Origin: an uncultured Thiothrix sp.
Lineage (GTDB): Bacteria; Pseudomonadota; Gammaproteobacteria; Poriferisulfidales; GCA-002705445
DNA length: 64,000 nt
Assembly: GCA_902624655.1 (NCBI GenBank)
Contig: CACNYJ010000003.1
Coordinates: 62,001-126,000, forward strand
Direction of reading: 5' to 3'
Both the position numbers and the translations under genes were made by a program. The stretch's first letter is position 1, and every line of letters starts with the position of its first letter. The notes under the pieces are model-generated. The model did not search any database. It was given only the letters and a program-made list of their open reading frames with translations, and was not told where the DNA came from. Below, one piece after another: positions 31,177 to 41,341 of the stretch.

Positions 31177-33006
31177 ATGATGATGGTTGATTATTTACAT
31201 AAGTTTATTCTAAAAAGGATTTTTCCTTTTAGGGAGTGGATTTCTGATTTAAAAAACCCAAAAATCCTCCAAGCTGACGTTGTTGCTGGCTTAACTGTTG
31301 CTTTAGTTTTAGTTCCTCAATCAATGGCCTACGCACAATTAGCAGGTCTTCCACCATACTACGGTTTATATGCTTCCTTTTTACCAGTTGCAATAGCATC
31401 TGTTTTTGGCTCATCAAGACAATTAGCAACTGGTCCAGTAGCTGTTGTAAGTTTATTAACAGCAGCAGCTTTAGAGCCGATTGCAAGTAATGATCCTTCT
31501 GGTTATGTTGCTTATGCAATAATGCTCGCTTTTTTGGTTGGAGTTTTTCAACTTTCTTTAGGGTTGTTAAGAATGGGCGTCCTTGTAGACTTTTTATCAC
31601 ATCCTGTCGTTACAGGATTTACAAATGCCGCAGCAATAATAATTGGAACATCTCAACTTTCAAAGTTGTTTGGAGTGACTGTTGCTTCTGAAGAACAACA
31701 TTACCAAACAGTAATGAATGTAATATCAGAATCATTGTTAAATACGCATAACCCAACTTTATTAATGGGAATACTTGCGATATTTCTTATTATATTTGTT
31801 AGAAAAGTTGCAAAGAAATACCCCGCTGTTTTAATTTCAGTAGCAATAACCACATTTATATCTTGGTATATTGATTTCGAAACCAAATATGGAGGCAAAG
31901 TTATAGGAGTTGTGCCCGATGGACTTCCATCAATACAAATACCACAAATTGATTTATCACAATTAATAAACTTAGGAACCGTAGCAATAGTTATAAGTCT
32001 TATTGGATTTATGGAGGCTATATCAATCGCAAAAGCTATGGCTACTCAGACCAAACAGAGATTAGACGCTGACCAAGAGCTTGTTGGACAGGGATTAAGT
32101 AATATCGTCTCAAGTTTTTTTCAGGGTTACCCTGTATCTGGATCTTTTTCAAGATCTGCAGTTAATATATCTGCAGGAGCCTTAACCGGATTTTCTTCAG
32201 TAGTAACCGGAATAGTCGTTGGTATAACTTTATTATTCTTGACTCCACTTTTATATCACATCCCTCAAGCAACATTAGCCGCGGTAATAATAACTGCCGT
32301 AATTAATTTAATAAAATTCAAACCAATTAAATATGCCTGGAGAGTCCAAAAACAAGATGCAGTTATATCAATTATCACTTTTTTCGTTACTCTTCTATTG
32401 GCGCCAAAACTTGAACTTGGAATAATAGTCGGAATCATACTTTCACTTGCGAGTTACTGTTACAGATCAATGAGACCAAGAGTTATTTGCTTATCAAAAA
32501 ATACTCAAGGTGTTTTTAGAAATTCTGATACAAACAACATACCAAAATGCTGTTCAATCTCTGTGATGCGTTTCGATGGCCCTTTAATTTTTACAAATGC
32601 TGGTCATTTTGAAAACGAAGTTATTGAGAGAGTAGCGACAAAACCTGAGCTTCGATACTTTATAGTTGACGCGATTGCGATTAATGAAATAGATGCAACA
32701 GGTCAAGATATGCTTCACAGTTTGTCTTCAAGGCTTTACGACCAAAATATAAATTTATTTTTCGCAAGAGTTCACAAGCCAATACTAAAAATTTTTGCAG
32801 ATACCGGGTATTCAACTGGTCAATGGAAAAACCACTTCCATAGAACGATCGACGATGCGATCGAGTATGCATGGTCTGATCTTGGTTGTACAAATGTATC
32901 ACCTCCATTTTGCACAAGTGATGTATGCCCGCTTAACAGGGGCACTGCAGGATTATCATCAATTTATGAAGCGAGCATTAGACGAATGAAAGTTAAGAAG
33001 CAATAA
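31177..33006 (+). CDS. SulP family anion transporter with STAS domain
   Basis: The 609-residue protein has about 12 membrane segments, the SulP signature (GLPPYYGLYASFLPV...SSRQLATGPVAVVSLL) and a C-terminal STAS domain with DAIAINEIDATGQDML. SulP proteins move sulfate, bicarbonate or other anions across the inner membrane. No carbonic-anhydrase domain is fused, although a gamma-type gene lies 1.6 kb away. The last 50 residues have four cysteines (DLGCTNVSPPFCTSDVCPLN is part of a cytoplasmic tail). It follows glyS by four bases. Confidence 0.9.
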   Translation: MMMVDYLHKFILKRIFPFREWISDLKNPKILQADVVAGLTVALVLVPQSMAYAQLAGLPPYYGLYASFLPVAIASVFGSSRQLATGPVAVVSLLTAAALEPIASNDPSGYVAYAIMLAFLVGVFQLSLGLLRMGVLVDFLSHPVVTGFTNAAAIIIGTSQLSKLFGVTVASEEQHYQTVMNVISESLLNTHNPTLLMGILAIFLIIFVRKVAKKYPAVLISVAITTFISWYIDFETKYGGKVIGVVPDGLPSIQIPQIDLSQLINLGTVAIVISLIGFMEAISIAKAMATQTKQRLDADQELVGQGLSNIVSSFFQGYPVSGSFSRSAVNISAGALTGFSSVVTGIVVGITLLFLTPLLYHIPQATLAAVIITAVINLIKFKPIKYAWRVQKQDAVISIITFFVTLLLAPKLELGIIVGIILSLASYCYRSMRPRVICLSKNTQGVFRNSDTNNIPKCCSISVMRFDGPLIFTNAGHFENEVIERVATKPELRYFIVDAIAINEIDATGQDMLHSLSSRLYDQNINLFFARVHKPILKIFADTGYSTGQWKNHFHRTIDDAIEYAWSDLGCTNVSPPFCTSDVCPLNRGTAGLSSIYEASIRRMKVKKQ

Positions 33007-33672
33007 TTAATTAACCTTAAAAGTTAAATCAAAAATTTTATGCCCTAATAAAATTCCTCTTTTCTCAAATTTTGTAAGAATTCTTTCATTATATATTACA
33101 ATATCACTAGTTTTATGAAATCTTTTGTTTCTTTCAAATAATTCTACAATCGATTCGTTGTAACTAGGCCAGTCTGTAGCAATTTTCACAAAACCACCTT
33201 TTTGAACTTTATCACTTATTAAATTTAAAAAATTTTCATTAATCAATCTTCTCTTGTAGTGTTTCTTTTTAGGCCAAGGATCGGGAAAAAATAAGGATAT
33301 GCCATACAAGGAAGAATTTCGGATAAATTTTTCTAAAAATACTATGGCATCTATTTTTAAAATCTTTATATTTTCAATCTCATTATTTGAAATTTGTTTT
33401 AAAATATTACCAATTCCTGAGTCATACACCTCTAAACCTATAAAATTGAATTCAGGGTATTTTTTTGCAATATTAATTAATAATTTACCATCCCCAAATC
33501 CTACATCTAGAATACAAGGGTTATCATTATTAAATAGTTTTGAAATATCTATTAATGATCTTGGCGTATAAAAACTATTATTTGCTTCTCTATTATTTAA
33601 AAAATATTTTTGTATATTCGTAATCCGCCCACTTCTTTTTACGAAACTTTTAATATGGCTGTTAGTTTTCAT
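33007..33672 (-). CDS. trmB: tRNA (guanine-N7-)-methyltransferase
   Basis: The 221-residue enzyme makes m7G46 in tRNA. The SAM site is [20 protein letters not shown], and the [16 protein letters not shown] motif is specific to TrmB. Its start overlaps the thiG stop (ATGA), and the order thiS-thiG-trmB is common in pseudomonads and relatives. Its stop directly abuts the SulP stop on the opposite strand. Confidence 0.95.
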   Translation of the reverse strand: MKTNSHIKSFVKRSGRITNIQKYFLNNREANNSFYTPRSLIDISKLFNNDNPCILDVGFGDGKLLINIAKKYPEFNFIGLEVYDSGIGNILKQISNNEIENIKILKIDAIVFLEKFIRNSSLYGISLFFPDPWPKKKHYKRRLINENFLNLISDKVQKGGFVKIATDWPSYNESIVELFERNKRFHKTSDIVIYNERILTKFEKRGILLGHKIFDLTFKVN

Positions 33673-34439
33673 GATAAAGCATCGGTCTTTTTACTTGATG
33701 GTATAGCAATATTACTAATTTTCATTCTTTTTGCATTAAATGCTTTTCTTCCTGCTATAACAGCATGCTTCATTGCCTCTGCCATTTGGACTGGGTTATC
33801 TGACATTGCAATAGCAGAGTTTAATAGAACCGCATCGCATCCAAGCTCCATTGCTATTGTTGCATCACTCGCAGTACCAATACCAGCATCAACAATAATT
33901 GGAATATTTGCATTTTTGATAATATTTTTTAAATTATTTGAATTTTTAATCCCTTGTCCAGTTCCAATTGGCGAGGCGAGCGGCATTACAGAAACACAAC
34001 CAACTCTCTCTAATTCAATCGCTAATTCAACATTATCAGTTGTATAAACCATAACAGAAAAACCAAGCTGGACTAGTTCTTTTGCGGCAGCCAATGTTTC
34101 TTCTTCATTAGGTAAAAGTGTTTCTTTATCAGCAAGTACTTCAAGTTTTACAAGATTATCATTCAATAACTCGCGAGCAATAAGGCATACTCTTATTGCA
34201 TCTTCTGAAGAAAAACACCCAGCAGTATTTGGTAATATTTTGTAGGTATTTGGGTCAATATAGTCTAATAGGTTTTTTTGTTTATCATTTTGTCCTAAAT
34301 TTGTCCTTTTTAATGCCACTGTAATCATTTCAGCACCACTTGCCTCTAAAGCCTTTTTTGTTTCCTCAAAATTTTTATACTTTCCGCTTCCTATTATTAA
34401 TCTAGACTTATAAGTTTTTTTATCAATAATTAATGGCAT
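33669..34439 (-). CDS. thiG: Thiazole synthase
   Basis: From [21 protein letters not shown] the protein has 256 residues, the family norm; the frame extends 18 codons upstream into thiS, but that part is not ThiG-like. It builds the thiamine thiazole from deoxyxylulose phosphate, dehydroglycine and ThiS thiocarboxylate. VKLEVLAD holds the Schiff-base lysine, and [11 protein letters not shown] the phosphate site. The dehydroglycine could come from ThiO, also in this window. Confidence 0.95.
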   Translation of the reverse strand: MPLIIDKKTYKSRLIIGSGKYKNFEETKKALEASGAEMITVALKRTNLGQNDKQKNLLDYIDPNTYKILPNTAGCFSSEDAIRVCLIARELLNDNLVKLEVLADKETLLPNEEETLAAAKELVQLGFSVMVYTTDNVELAIELERVGCVSVMPLASPIGTGQGIKNSNNLKNIIKNANIPIIVDAGIGTASDATIAMELGCDAVLLNSAIAMSDNPVQMAEAMKHAVIAGRKAFNAKRMKISNIAIPSSKKTDALS

Positions 34440-34443
34440 AATT

Positions 34444-34644
34444 TTATCCACCACCCACTGCTGTAATAATCTCAATTTGATCGTTTTCTTCAAATGTAAT
34501 TTGATCCCAAAATGTTTTTGAGATAATTTCTTTATTTACTTCAACTACAATATTTTTCTCTCCAATATTATTTTGAATAAGTATATCTTTTATACTTGTT
34601 TTTTTATCAATTGAAAATTTCTCACCATTTAAAATTATATTCAT
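34444..34644 (-). CDS. thiS: Sulfur carrier protein ThiS
   Basis: The 66-residue ubiquitin-like protein begins [10 protein letters not shown] and ends in AVGGG; its C-terminal glycine is adenylated and turned into a thiocarboxylate, the sulfur donor for ThiG. The start overlaps the stop of the carbonic-anhydrase-like gene (ATGA type), and thiG begins four bases after its stop. No TPP riboswitch fits in front. Confidence 0.93.
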   Translation of the reverse strand: MNIILNGEKFSIDKKTSIKDILIQNNIGEKNIVVEVNKEIISKTFWDQITFEENDQIEIITAVGGG

Positions 34645-35171
34645 ATGTCTTTATGATCCTTCATTACTCGAACATAATGCTTAGATGAGAAAGAAATATA
34701 CTTAATCTCTTGATCCGTCAGGTCCCTTATAGGCTTTGCCGGAGATCCTTTATATAAAATACCTGATTCAATAATTTTATTTGGACCAACTAAACTTCCC
34801 GCTGCTAACATTGAATTTGTTCTTATAGTTGCTCCATCAAGTATTATTGTACCGGTTCCAATCAAACATAGATCTTCAATCTCACATGCATGCAGTATGG
34901 CTCCGTGACCAATGGTCACATCATTCCCAATTTCTAGGGGTACTCCACCTGGCGTAAATTCATTATCACTTGTTACATGTAAAATAGATCCATCTTGGAT
35001 ATTTGTCCTTGCCCCTATCCTTACTTGTTGAACATCACCCCTAATGACTGTTTTCGGCCAAACAGAGGACTCCTCATCTATTGTGACATTCCCTATAACA
35101 ATAGCGCTATCATCAATATACGCATTTTTATGAATATCCGGACTGAAATTTTTAAATTTTCTTATTGCCAT
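34641..35171 (-). CDS. Gamma-carbonic-anhydrase-like hexapeptide protein, YrdA-like
   Basis: The 176-residue protein is a left-handed beta-helix with repeating I/V-G-x hexapeptides (AIVIGNVTI, TIGHGAILHAC, CLIGTGTIILDGA). The RGDVQQVRIG segment and the His in IGHGAILHAC are typical zinc ligands. Gamma carbonic anhydrases hydrate CO2, but many YrdA-type proteins are inactive or have other roles. It is the first gene of the thiS-thiG-trmB transcript and divergent from ubiA. Confidence 0.88.
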   Translation of the reverse strand: MAIRKFKNFSPDIHKNAYIDDSAIVIGNVTIDEESSVWPKTVIRGDVQQVRIGARTNIQDGSILHVTSDNEFTPGGVPLEIGNDVTIGHGAILHACEIEDLCLIGTGTIILDGATIRTNSMLAAGSLVGPNKIIESGILYKGSPAKPIRDLTDQEIKYISFSSKHYVRVMKDHKDI

Positions 35172-35223
35172 CCTTTTATGTAGTATAGTTTTTAATAATT
35201 ACATATATTAAATTATTTTGTTC

Positions 35224-36084
35224 ATGTTTAAAAATAAACTTTGTTTATATTCAAATCTTATGAGACTAAACAAGCCAGTTGGTATATTCCTGCTGATTTG
35301 GCCACCATTTTGGGTAATAGTTTTTTTAAGCAACGATAATATTTATAGTTTTCTTAGTCTGATTTTTTTACTAGGAGTTATATTTACAAGAACAATTGGC
35401 TGCGTTGTGAATGATTTTTTCGATAAAAATTATGACAAGAGCGTTTCAAGAACAAAAGACAGACCTTACGCTGCTGGCTTGATAAGTAGAAAAGAGGTTA
35501 TATTTATATTTCTAATACTCTCAATATTGAATTTAGGACTATTATTTTTTTTAAATGTAAAGACACTTATTATCGCCGCAATCTCAATACCTTTTATTTT
35601 AATTTATCCGCTGACAAAAAGATTTTTTGTTGCGCCACAATTTTTTCTTGGTCTAACATTTGCAATTTCAACTTTAATGGCACATACAGCATTTACAAAC
35701 ACGTATCCAGTTGAAACAACTTGGATATTCTTTTTTGCAACTGTTGTATGGGTAACAATGTTTGACACTATTTATGCCTTAGCTGATAGAGATGACGATA
35801 GAAAAATTGGTATCAAATCAACGCCTATTTTTTTTGGTAATAACGATAAATTGATAATCGGAGTTCTCCAAGTTATTTTTTTTGGTATTTTTTTCTACTT
35901 TGGAATATTAGAAAATTTCAATAGAATTTTTTATATCTTTCTTATTACAGCTTTTCTCTTAGGCGTGTATAATCAAATGATAATTAGTAAAAGAGAGCCT
36001 GCAAATTGTATTTTGGCTTTCAAAAATAATCAATATATAGGATTATTGATTTTTTTAGGCATCTATGCGGAGCAAATGTTATGA
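35224..36084 (+). CDS. ubiA: 4-hydroxybenzoate polyprenyltransferase
   Basis: The 286-residue inner-membrane enzyme attaches the isoprenoid tail to 4-hydroxybenzoate in ubiquinone synthesis. The two aspartate motifs are NDFFDKNYD and DTIYALADRDDD, with LNKPVGIFLLIWPPFW near the start. I use ATG 35224 over TTG 35218. The polyprenyl donor is made by IspB, also in this window. Its end overlaps bioB (ATGA). Confidence 0.94.
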   Translation: MFKNKLCLYSNLMRLNKPVGIFLLIWPPFWVIVFLSNDNIYSFLSLIFLLGVIFTRTIGCVVNDFFDKNYDKSVSRTKDRPYAAGLISRKEVIFIFLILSILNLGLLFFLNVKTLIIAAISIPFILIYPLTKRFFVAPQFFLGLTFAISTLMAHTAFTNTYPVETTWIFFFATVVWVTMFDTIYALADRDDDRKIGIKSTPIFFGNNDKLIIGVLQVIFFGIFFYFGILENFNRIFYIFLITAFLLGVYNQMIISKREPANCILAFKNNQYIGLLIFLGIYAEQML

Positions 36085-37115
36085 GTAAAATAAGAAATAA
36101 TTGGAAATTGGAAGAAGTTCTTCAGCTTTTTGAAAAGCCTTTTAATGAAATTCTTTCACAAGCTCACGATATTCATATAGATAATCATAAAAAAGATATG
36201 GTTCAAGTTTGTACTTTATTATCAGTTAAAACTGGTGGCTGTCCTGAAGATTGTGGTTATTGTTCTCAAAGTATACATAGTGATGAACCAATCGAAGCTA
36301 CCCCCTTGATGTCTCTAGAAGAAGTCCGAGAAAAAGCTACTGTAGCAAGAGATCAAGGGTCAACAAGATTTTGCATGGGCGCAGCATGGAGACGGCCTAG
36401 TAATAAAAATATAGATCGAGTTATAAAGATGATTGATGTTGTTCACGAACTCGGAATGGAAAGCTGTGTTACTCTTGGAATGCTATCAGAGGATCAAGCC
36501 ATTAGGTTATCGAAGTCAGGGCTTAATTATTATAATCACAATCTTGATACGTCAAGAGAACATTATTCAAAAGTGATAAGTACTCGAAATTATCAGGATA
36601 GACTCAATACTCTTAAGTACGTGAGAGAATCAGGTATAAAAGTTTGCTCAGGGGGAATTTTAGGACTCGGGGAGTCAAGAGAAGACAGAGCTAAGCTCCT
36701 AATTGAATTAGCCAATTTAGAACAACATCCAGAATCTGTCCCTATTAATATGCTTGTCCATATGGAGGGCACAAGACTGTATAAAAACGAAAAGGTAGAT
36801 GAGCTTGAATTTGTAAGGACAATTGCAATATCAAGAATATTAATGCCGAAAACTTATGTAAGGTTATCAGCAGGAAGAGAGTCTATGGCAGATTCGATGC
36901 AGGCCTTATGTTTTTACGCCGGAGCAAACTCAGTTTTCTACGGGGAGGAATTATTAACAGCACCAAACGTAACTGTTGAAAAGGATAGAGAGTTATTTTA
37001 CAAACTTGGAATGCGTATTGAAGGGGACGAAGACCAAATAGAAGAGATTAATAAAAGAAAAAATCCAGACATTGAAAAAAAGCAAAATATTTATAATTTA
37101 AAACTAATAAATTAA
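36081..37115 (+). CDS. bioB: Biotin synthase
   Basis: The 344-residue radical-SAM enzyme inserts sulfur into dethiobiotin. The SAM cluster motif CPEDCGYC gives Cys54, Cys58 and Cys61, and the ARFCMGAAWRRP-like and NHNLDTSREHY segments are typical. It is coupled to ubiA upstream and followed by bioF after seven bases. No bioA, bioC, bioD or bioH is seen in this window, so the biotin pathway is split. Confidence 0.97.
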   Translation: MSKIRNNWKLEEVLQLFEKPFNEILSQAHDIHIDNHKKDMVQVCTLLSVKTGGCPEDCGYCSQSIHSDEPIEATPLMSLEEVREKATVARDQGSTRFCMGAAWRRPSNKNIDRVIKMIDVVHELGMESCVTLGMLSEDQAIRLSKSGLNYYNHNLDTSREHYSKVISTRNYQDRLNTLKYVRESGIKVCSGGILGLGESREDRAKLLIELANLEQHPESVPINMLVHMEGTRLYKNEKVDELEFVRTIAISRILMPKTYVRLSAGRESMADSMQALCFYAGANSVFYGEELLTAPNVTVEKDRELFYKLGMRIEGDEDQIEEINKRKNPDIEKKQNIYNLKLIN

Positions 37116-37122
37116 ATTTAAA

Positions 37123-38292
37123 TTGAAGAAGATTATTAAAAAAAAAATTAATGAGCTTAAGCTATCGAACAAATATAGGGTAAGACGAGCAAAAGATTCT
37201 GGAAACTCCCATATCTTTGTTTACAAAAAAAAAGAGTATTTGTCATTTGCCAGTAATGATTATCTATCGCTTGCGAATGATAAGAGAATTATTAGTAGTG
37301 CTAAAAAAGCATTAGACAAACATGGATATAGTACAAGCTCTTCGGCATTAATCTCAGGTTATTCGAAGTCTCATTTCGCTTTAGAGGAAGAACTTTCAAG
37401 TTTTCTCGGCCAAGAAAAAACACTATTATTTTCGACAGGTTATCAAGCGAATTTAGGTGTAATTAAATCTTTAGTAAATAGGGGAGGCTATATTTTTGCC
37501 GACAATCTTAACCATGCCTCTCTGATTGATGGTTCAATTTTATCTCGCGCAAATTTTAAAAGATATAAACATAAAGATATTGATAATTTAGAGGAGCTTT
37601 TAGAAAAAACGAAAAGTTTAGAAAATAAATTAATAATTAGTGATTCTTTATTTAGTATGGATGGTGATTTTGCGAACTTAAAAAAATTAAAATCTAAGCT
37701 CAATAAACATAAAGCAACAATGTTAATAGATGAAGCTCATTCATTAGGTATTTTTGGAAAGGGCGGGAGCGGGTTGTTAGTTGAATCAGCTTTAAATAAT
37801 AAAGATGATATCTTTCTTACGGGCACATTTGGAAAATCTATAGGCACGTTTGGTGCTTTTTTTTCAGGAAAAAAAGATGTTGTAGATTTTGTAATGCAAA
37901 ATTCAAGAGGTTATATATATTCAACTTCCTTGCCAATTAATACAGTTGAAGCAACAAGAAAATCTTTAAAAATTATAAAAAAAGAAGATTGGAGAAGAGA
38001 AAAACTATTTAGTTTAATTAATTACTTTAAATGTAATATCAAGAATTTAAACTTATCAGCTATAAATAGTGATTCACAAATACAAGCTCTAATGGTTGGA
38101 AGCAGCAAAGATGCCTTATTTATTAGTAACGAACTTATGAAGGCAGGAATTTATATACCTGCAATAAGACCCCCTACCGTTGAAGAGGGTAAATCAAGGT
38201 TAAGGATTTCCTTAACCGTGGATCATAGTGAAAAGGATATTAGCTACCTTTTAAATATCTTGGATAAGCTTTCCAGAAATCTTGTACAATAA
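37123..38292 (+). CDS. bioF: 8-amino-7-oxononanoate synthase
   Basis: The 389-residue PLP enzyme condenses pimeloyl thioester with alanine. SNDYLSLAND, the DEAHSLGIFGKGGSGL block and the PLP lysine in TGTFGKSIGTFGAF mark it. The start is TTG 37123 (no ATG fits). The related kbl enzyme is less likely given the bioB neighbour. coaBC starts four bases after its stop. Confidence 0.93.
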   Translation: MKKIIKKKINELKLSNKYRVRRAKDSGNSHIFVYKKKEYLSFASNDYLSLANDKRIISSAKKALDKHGYSTSSSALISGYSKSHFALEEELSSFLGQEKTLLFSTGYQANLGVIKSLVNRGGYIFADNLNHASLIDGSILSRANFKRYKHKDIDNLEELLEKTKSLENKLIISDSLFSMDGDFANLKKLKSKLNKHKATMLIDEAHSLGIFGKGGSGLLVESALNNKDDIFLTGTFGKSIGTFGAFFSGKKDVVDFVMQNSRGYIYSTSLPINTVEATRKSLKIIKKEDWRREKLFSLINYFKCNIKNLNLSAINSDSQIQALMVGSSKDALFISNELMKAGIYIPAIRPPTVEEGKSRLRISLTVDHSEKDISYLLNILDKLSRNLVQ

Positions 38293-38296
38293 AACA

Positions 38297-39481
38297 ATGA
38301 TAAAAAAATCAAAAATAATTCTTGGAATTACTGGTGGTATTGCTGCATATAAATCTGCAGAGATTGCGAGATTACTTGTAAAACAAGACTACGATGTTCA
38401 AGTCATAATGACTAGGACAGCTGAAGACTTTATTACTTCATTAACATTTGAAACGCTTACAAGCAAAAAGGTTTATAAATTTAATTCTGTAGAAAAAGAC
38501 AAGCCAATGTTGCATATAGATCTTGCTAAATGGGCAGACATAATTCTAATAGCACCAACCACTGCAGAATTTTTATCAAAGATTCTCCATGGGAGAGCCG
38601 ATGACTTGCTTTCAACAACAGTGCTCGCATGTAATAAAAAAGTTATTGTTGCCCCAAGCATGAATAAAAATATGTGGGAAAATAGCGCCACACAGGATAA
38701 TTGTGTTTTACTAAAAAAAAGAGGGATTATATTTTCTGGCCCAGAACATGGCGACCAAGCATGCGGTGATATTGGCTCAGGAAGAATGAGAGAACCTATA
38801 GATATAGTTAAGGATATAAAATCTTTATGCGAAAAATCAAAAAATCTTTTTGAAAATAAAAAAGTTGTAGTGACAGCGGGACCTACAGAGGAGGCTATTG
38901 ATCCAGTAAGATATATCTCTAATAGAAGTTCGGGCATGATGGGCTGTGAGATTGCAAATGCATTTCACAATCAAGGTGCAAATGTAATACTTGTAAAAGG
39001 GCCCTGTAATTATAATCAGAATGAAGAAATTCAATCAATTGACGTTAAAAGCGCAAATGAAATGTTAGATTCAGTTGAGAAAAATATAAAGAATTGTGAC
39101 ATTTTTGTTTCGGTTGCCGCTGTTTCAGACTTCGTTGTTAAAGATTTGTCTTCTGAAAAATTAAAAAGCAAAAATATTCCAGAATTAAAATTAAAAAAAA
39201 ATATTGATATATTAAAAACAATTTCAAAAAACTATAAAGTCTTTTCAATAGGATTTGCTGCAGAGACAAACGAATTAAAGACAAATGCTCTAAAAAAACT
39301 CAAAGAAAAAAATTTGTCTGTTGTAGCCGCCAATAAGGTTAGTTTTACTGAAGGTATAGATAACGAGGACAATTCAATAACTTTATATTGGGGCGAAGGC
39401 CAAGAAAAAACTTTAGATTTAAAAAATAAGAAAGATTTGGCTATTGAGTTTGTAGAAGAAATCTCTAATATTTATAATTAG
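38297..39481 (+). CDS. coaBC: Bifunctional phosphopantothenoylcysteine decarboxylase/synthetase
   Basis: From ATG 38297 the fused protein has 394 residues. The N-terminal flavin-dependent decarboxylase (CoaC) has GGIAAYKSAE, a PSMNKNMW segment and the reactive cysteine in ACGDIGSGRM; the C-terminal synthetase (CoaB) starts about residue 186 with VVVTAGPTEEAIDPVRYISNRSSGMMG. Together they make 4'-phosphopantetheine for coenzyme A. The order coaBC-dut-algC-argB is a gammaproteobacterial cluster. Confidence 0.96.
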   Translation: MIKKSKIILGITGGIAAYKSAEIARLLVKQDYDVQVIMTRTAEDFITSLTFETLTSKKVYKFNSVEKDKPMLHIDLAKWADIILIAPTTAEFLSKILHGRADDLLSTTVLACNKKVIVAPSMNKNMWENSATQDNCVLLKKRGIIFSGPEHGDQACGDIGSGRMREPIDIVKDIKSLCEKSKNLFENKKVVVTAGPTEEAIDPVRYISNRSSGMMGCEIANAFHNQGANVILVKGPCNYNQNEEIQSIDVKSANEMLDSVEKNIKNCDIFVSVAAVSDFVVKDLSSEKLKSKNIPELKLKKNIDILKTISKNYKVFSIGFAAETNELKTNALKKLKEKNLSVVAANKVSFTEGIDNEDNSITLYWGEGQEKTLDLKNKKDLAIEFVEEISNIYN

Positions 39482-39488
39482 AAAATTT

Positions 39489-39947
39489 ATGAGAAAAAAA
39501 ATACAAGTCAAAATACTTAACAAAAAATTTGCAAAAGATAGATTTCTTCCGACTTATGCAACAGCTGGTTCAGCCGCAATGGATTTGCGAGCTTGTATTG
39601 ACGAATCAATAAACCTTGCTCCAAGAAAAACCCATCTAATACCCACAGGGCTAGCTTTTTTTATTTCTGATAGGGACTATGGTGGAATTATTTTACCACG
39701 CTCGGGACTGGGGCATAAACACGGGATAATACTGGGTAATTCTGTAGGGTTAATTGACTCTGATTATCAAGGGGAGTTAATGATATCTCTTTTTAACAAT
39801 AGCGATAAAGACTTCCAAATTAATCCTGGAGACAGAGTAGCGCAATTTATGTTAATACCTATCGTGACAATAGATTTTGAATTTGTTGAAAGCTTTGAGA
39901 AAACAGAAAGGTCTTCTGGTGGTTTTGGTCATAGTGGCAAAAGTTAA
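39489..39947 (+). CDS. dut: dUTP diphosphatase
   Basis: The 152-residue trimeric enzyme splits dUTP to dUMP and pyrophosphate, keeping uracil out of DNA. Family motifs are present in order: AAMDLRA, PRSGLGHKHGI, GLIDSDYQGEL and the C-terminal ERSSGGFGHSG arm. It lies seven bases after coaBC. Confidence 0.97.
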   Translation: MRKKIQVKILNKKFAKDRFLPTYATAGSAAMDLRACIDESINLAPRKTHLIPTGLAFFISDRDYGGIILPRSGLGHKHGIILGNSVGLIDSDYQGELMISLFNNSDKDFQINPGDRVAQFMLIPIVTIDFEFVESFEKTERSSGGFGHSGKS

Positions 39948-39949
39948 TT

Positions 39950-41341
39950 ATGATGTTAGCAAAAAATATATTTAAAGCTTATGATATTAGAGGCATTTAC
40001 GAAGAAGAACTATCTATTAATGCAATTAAGCTAATCGCGAAATCACTGTCACATTTATTCCTTGAGAATAACGATACGATTATTGTAGGCAGAGATGGAA
40101 GAAATTCCAGCTCAAAAATTTCAGAAACATTAATTGAGTCTTTTTTAGAAAATGGAAAGAATATTATTAACGTTGGCGAAGTTCCAACACCTTTAGTTTA
40201 TTTTGCTAGAAATTACTTGAATTTAAATTCTTGTATAATGGTAACTGGAAGCCATAACCCTAAAAATTACAATGGCCTTAAGATTTTTATGGATGGCCAT
40301 ACACTATCTGGTGGTGAGATAAAAGAAATATATGATTTTATTCTTAGAGATAGTTATAGCAAACTACAATTCGCAAAAACTTCTTACAAAGAAATAAACT
40401 TAAAAAATGAATATATAAGTCAAATAATAAAAGACATTAGTATAATAAACAAAAAGAAAATTGCTGTAGATGCTGGAAATGGAGTTGCTGGGCCAATTGC
40501 AATTGAAACATATAAGAAGCTTGGATTTGATGTTATAGACTTATATTGCGATATTGACGGAGATTTTCCAAATCACCACCCGAACCCAAGCGATCCAAAA
40601 AATTTAGAAGATTTAGCGGACACTGTTAAAAATGGGAATTGTGACCTTGGCATTGCTTTTGATGGAGATGGCGATAGGTGTTTAATTTTAGATAATCTAG
40701 GAAATATCATTTGGCCAGATAAACAAATGATGCTTTTTTCAAGTGAGATTCTATCCAAAAATAAAAATTGTAAAATAATTTTTGATGTTAAGTCTTCAGC
40801 AAATTTACCAAAAGTTATTAGAGATAACGGCGGTATACCGATAATGTCAAGAACAGGTCACTCTTTTATCAAAAAAAAAATTAGCGAAACAAATGCAATC
40901 TTAGCTGGAGAAATGTCAGGACATATTTTCTTTAACGATAAGTGGTACGGATTTGATGATGGTATATATAGCGGCGCAAGAATTTTAGAGATAATATCAA
41001 AAAATAATAATCCAAGCCATAAAATATTTGATAGTTTTCCTAAATCTTTTGTCACGCCTGAAATAAACATTCAAGTTAATAAAGATGGTATTCAGCATGA
41101 TTTTATGAAAAAATTTATAAATACAGCAAGATTTGAAGATGCGAAAATAATTACTATAGACGGTCTAAGAGCAGAGTTTAAAGATGGGTGGGGCTTACTA
41201 AGAGCTTCAAATACCACAAGCTGCCTTGTAATGAGGGTAGAAGCTGAATCAAAAAGAAGATTATTAGAAATAAAAGATAAATTTTTTCAACAGATAAAAA
41301 AAATCGATCCAAAAATTGAGATACCAAATGAAGAAAAATGA
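39950..41341 (+). CDS. algC: Phosphomannomutase/phosphoglucomutase
   Basis: The 463-residue alpha-D-phosphohexomutase has FKAYDIRGIY, the phosphoserine loop TGSHNPKNYNG, the metal loop DGDGDRC and the sugar loop GEMSGHIFF. In Pseudomonas AlgC makes mannose-1-P or glucose-1-P for exopolysaccharide and LPS; the neighbours dut and argB are the same. Two ATGs in tandem (39950 and 39953) are equally possible starts. Its end overlaps argB. Confidence 0.93.
   Translation: MMLAKNIFKAYDIRGIYEEELSINAIKLIAKSLSHLFLENNDTIIVGRDGRNSSSKISETLIESFLENGKNIINVGEVPTPLVYFARNYLNLNSCIMVTGSHNPKNYNGLKIFMDGHTLSGGEIKEIYDFILRDSYSKLQFAKTSYKEINLKNEYISQIIKDISIINKKKIAVDAGNGVAGPIAIETYKKLGFDVIDLYCDIDGDFPNHHPNPSDPKNLEDLADTVKNGNCDLGIAFDGDGDRCLILDNLGNIIWPDKQMMLFSSEILSKNKNCKIIFDVKSSANLPKVIRDNGGIPIMSRTGHSFIKKKISETNAILAGEMSGHIFFNDKWYGFDDGIYSGARILEIISKNNNPSHKIFDSFPKSFVTPEINIQVNKDGIQHDFMKKFINTARFEDAKIITIDGLRAEFKDGWGLLRASNTTSCLVMRVEAESKRRLLEIKDKFFQQIKKIDPKIEIPNEEK

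Noticed and set aside
31229-31600. Long open frame on the minus strand (Leu/Gln-rich) within the SulP gene
   Set aside because: It lies fully antisense to a strongly supported transporter, has a low-complexity composition, and no ribosome site or family pattern.
33610-34047. 145-codon plus-strand frame opposite trmB-thiG
   Set aside because: Hydrophobic composition comes from the reverse complement of Ala/Ile-rich ThiG; no ribosome site, and thiG is certain.
34440-34493. N-terminal extension of ThiG
   Set aside because: The extra 18 codons overlap thiS and do not resemble ThiG; ATG 34439 gives the family start.
34600-34700. TPP riboswitch before thiS
   Set aside because: thiS overlaps the preceding gene; the bases needed for a THI element are coding and no conserved CUGAGA-type core was seen.
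38473-38937. 154-codon minus-strand frame inside coaBC
   Set aside because: It is antisense to conserved CoaC/CoaB motifs and shows no recognisable domain.
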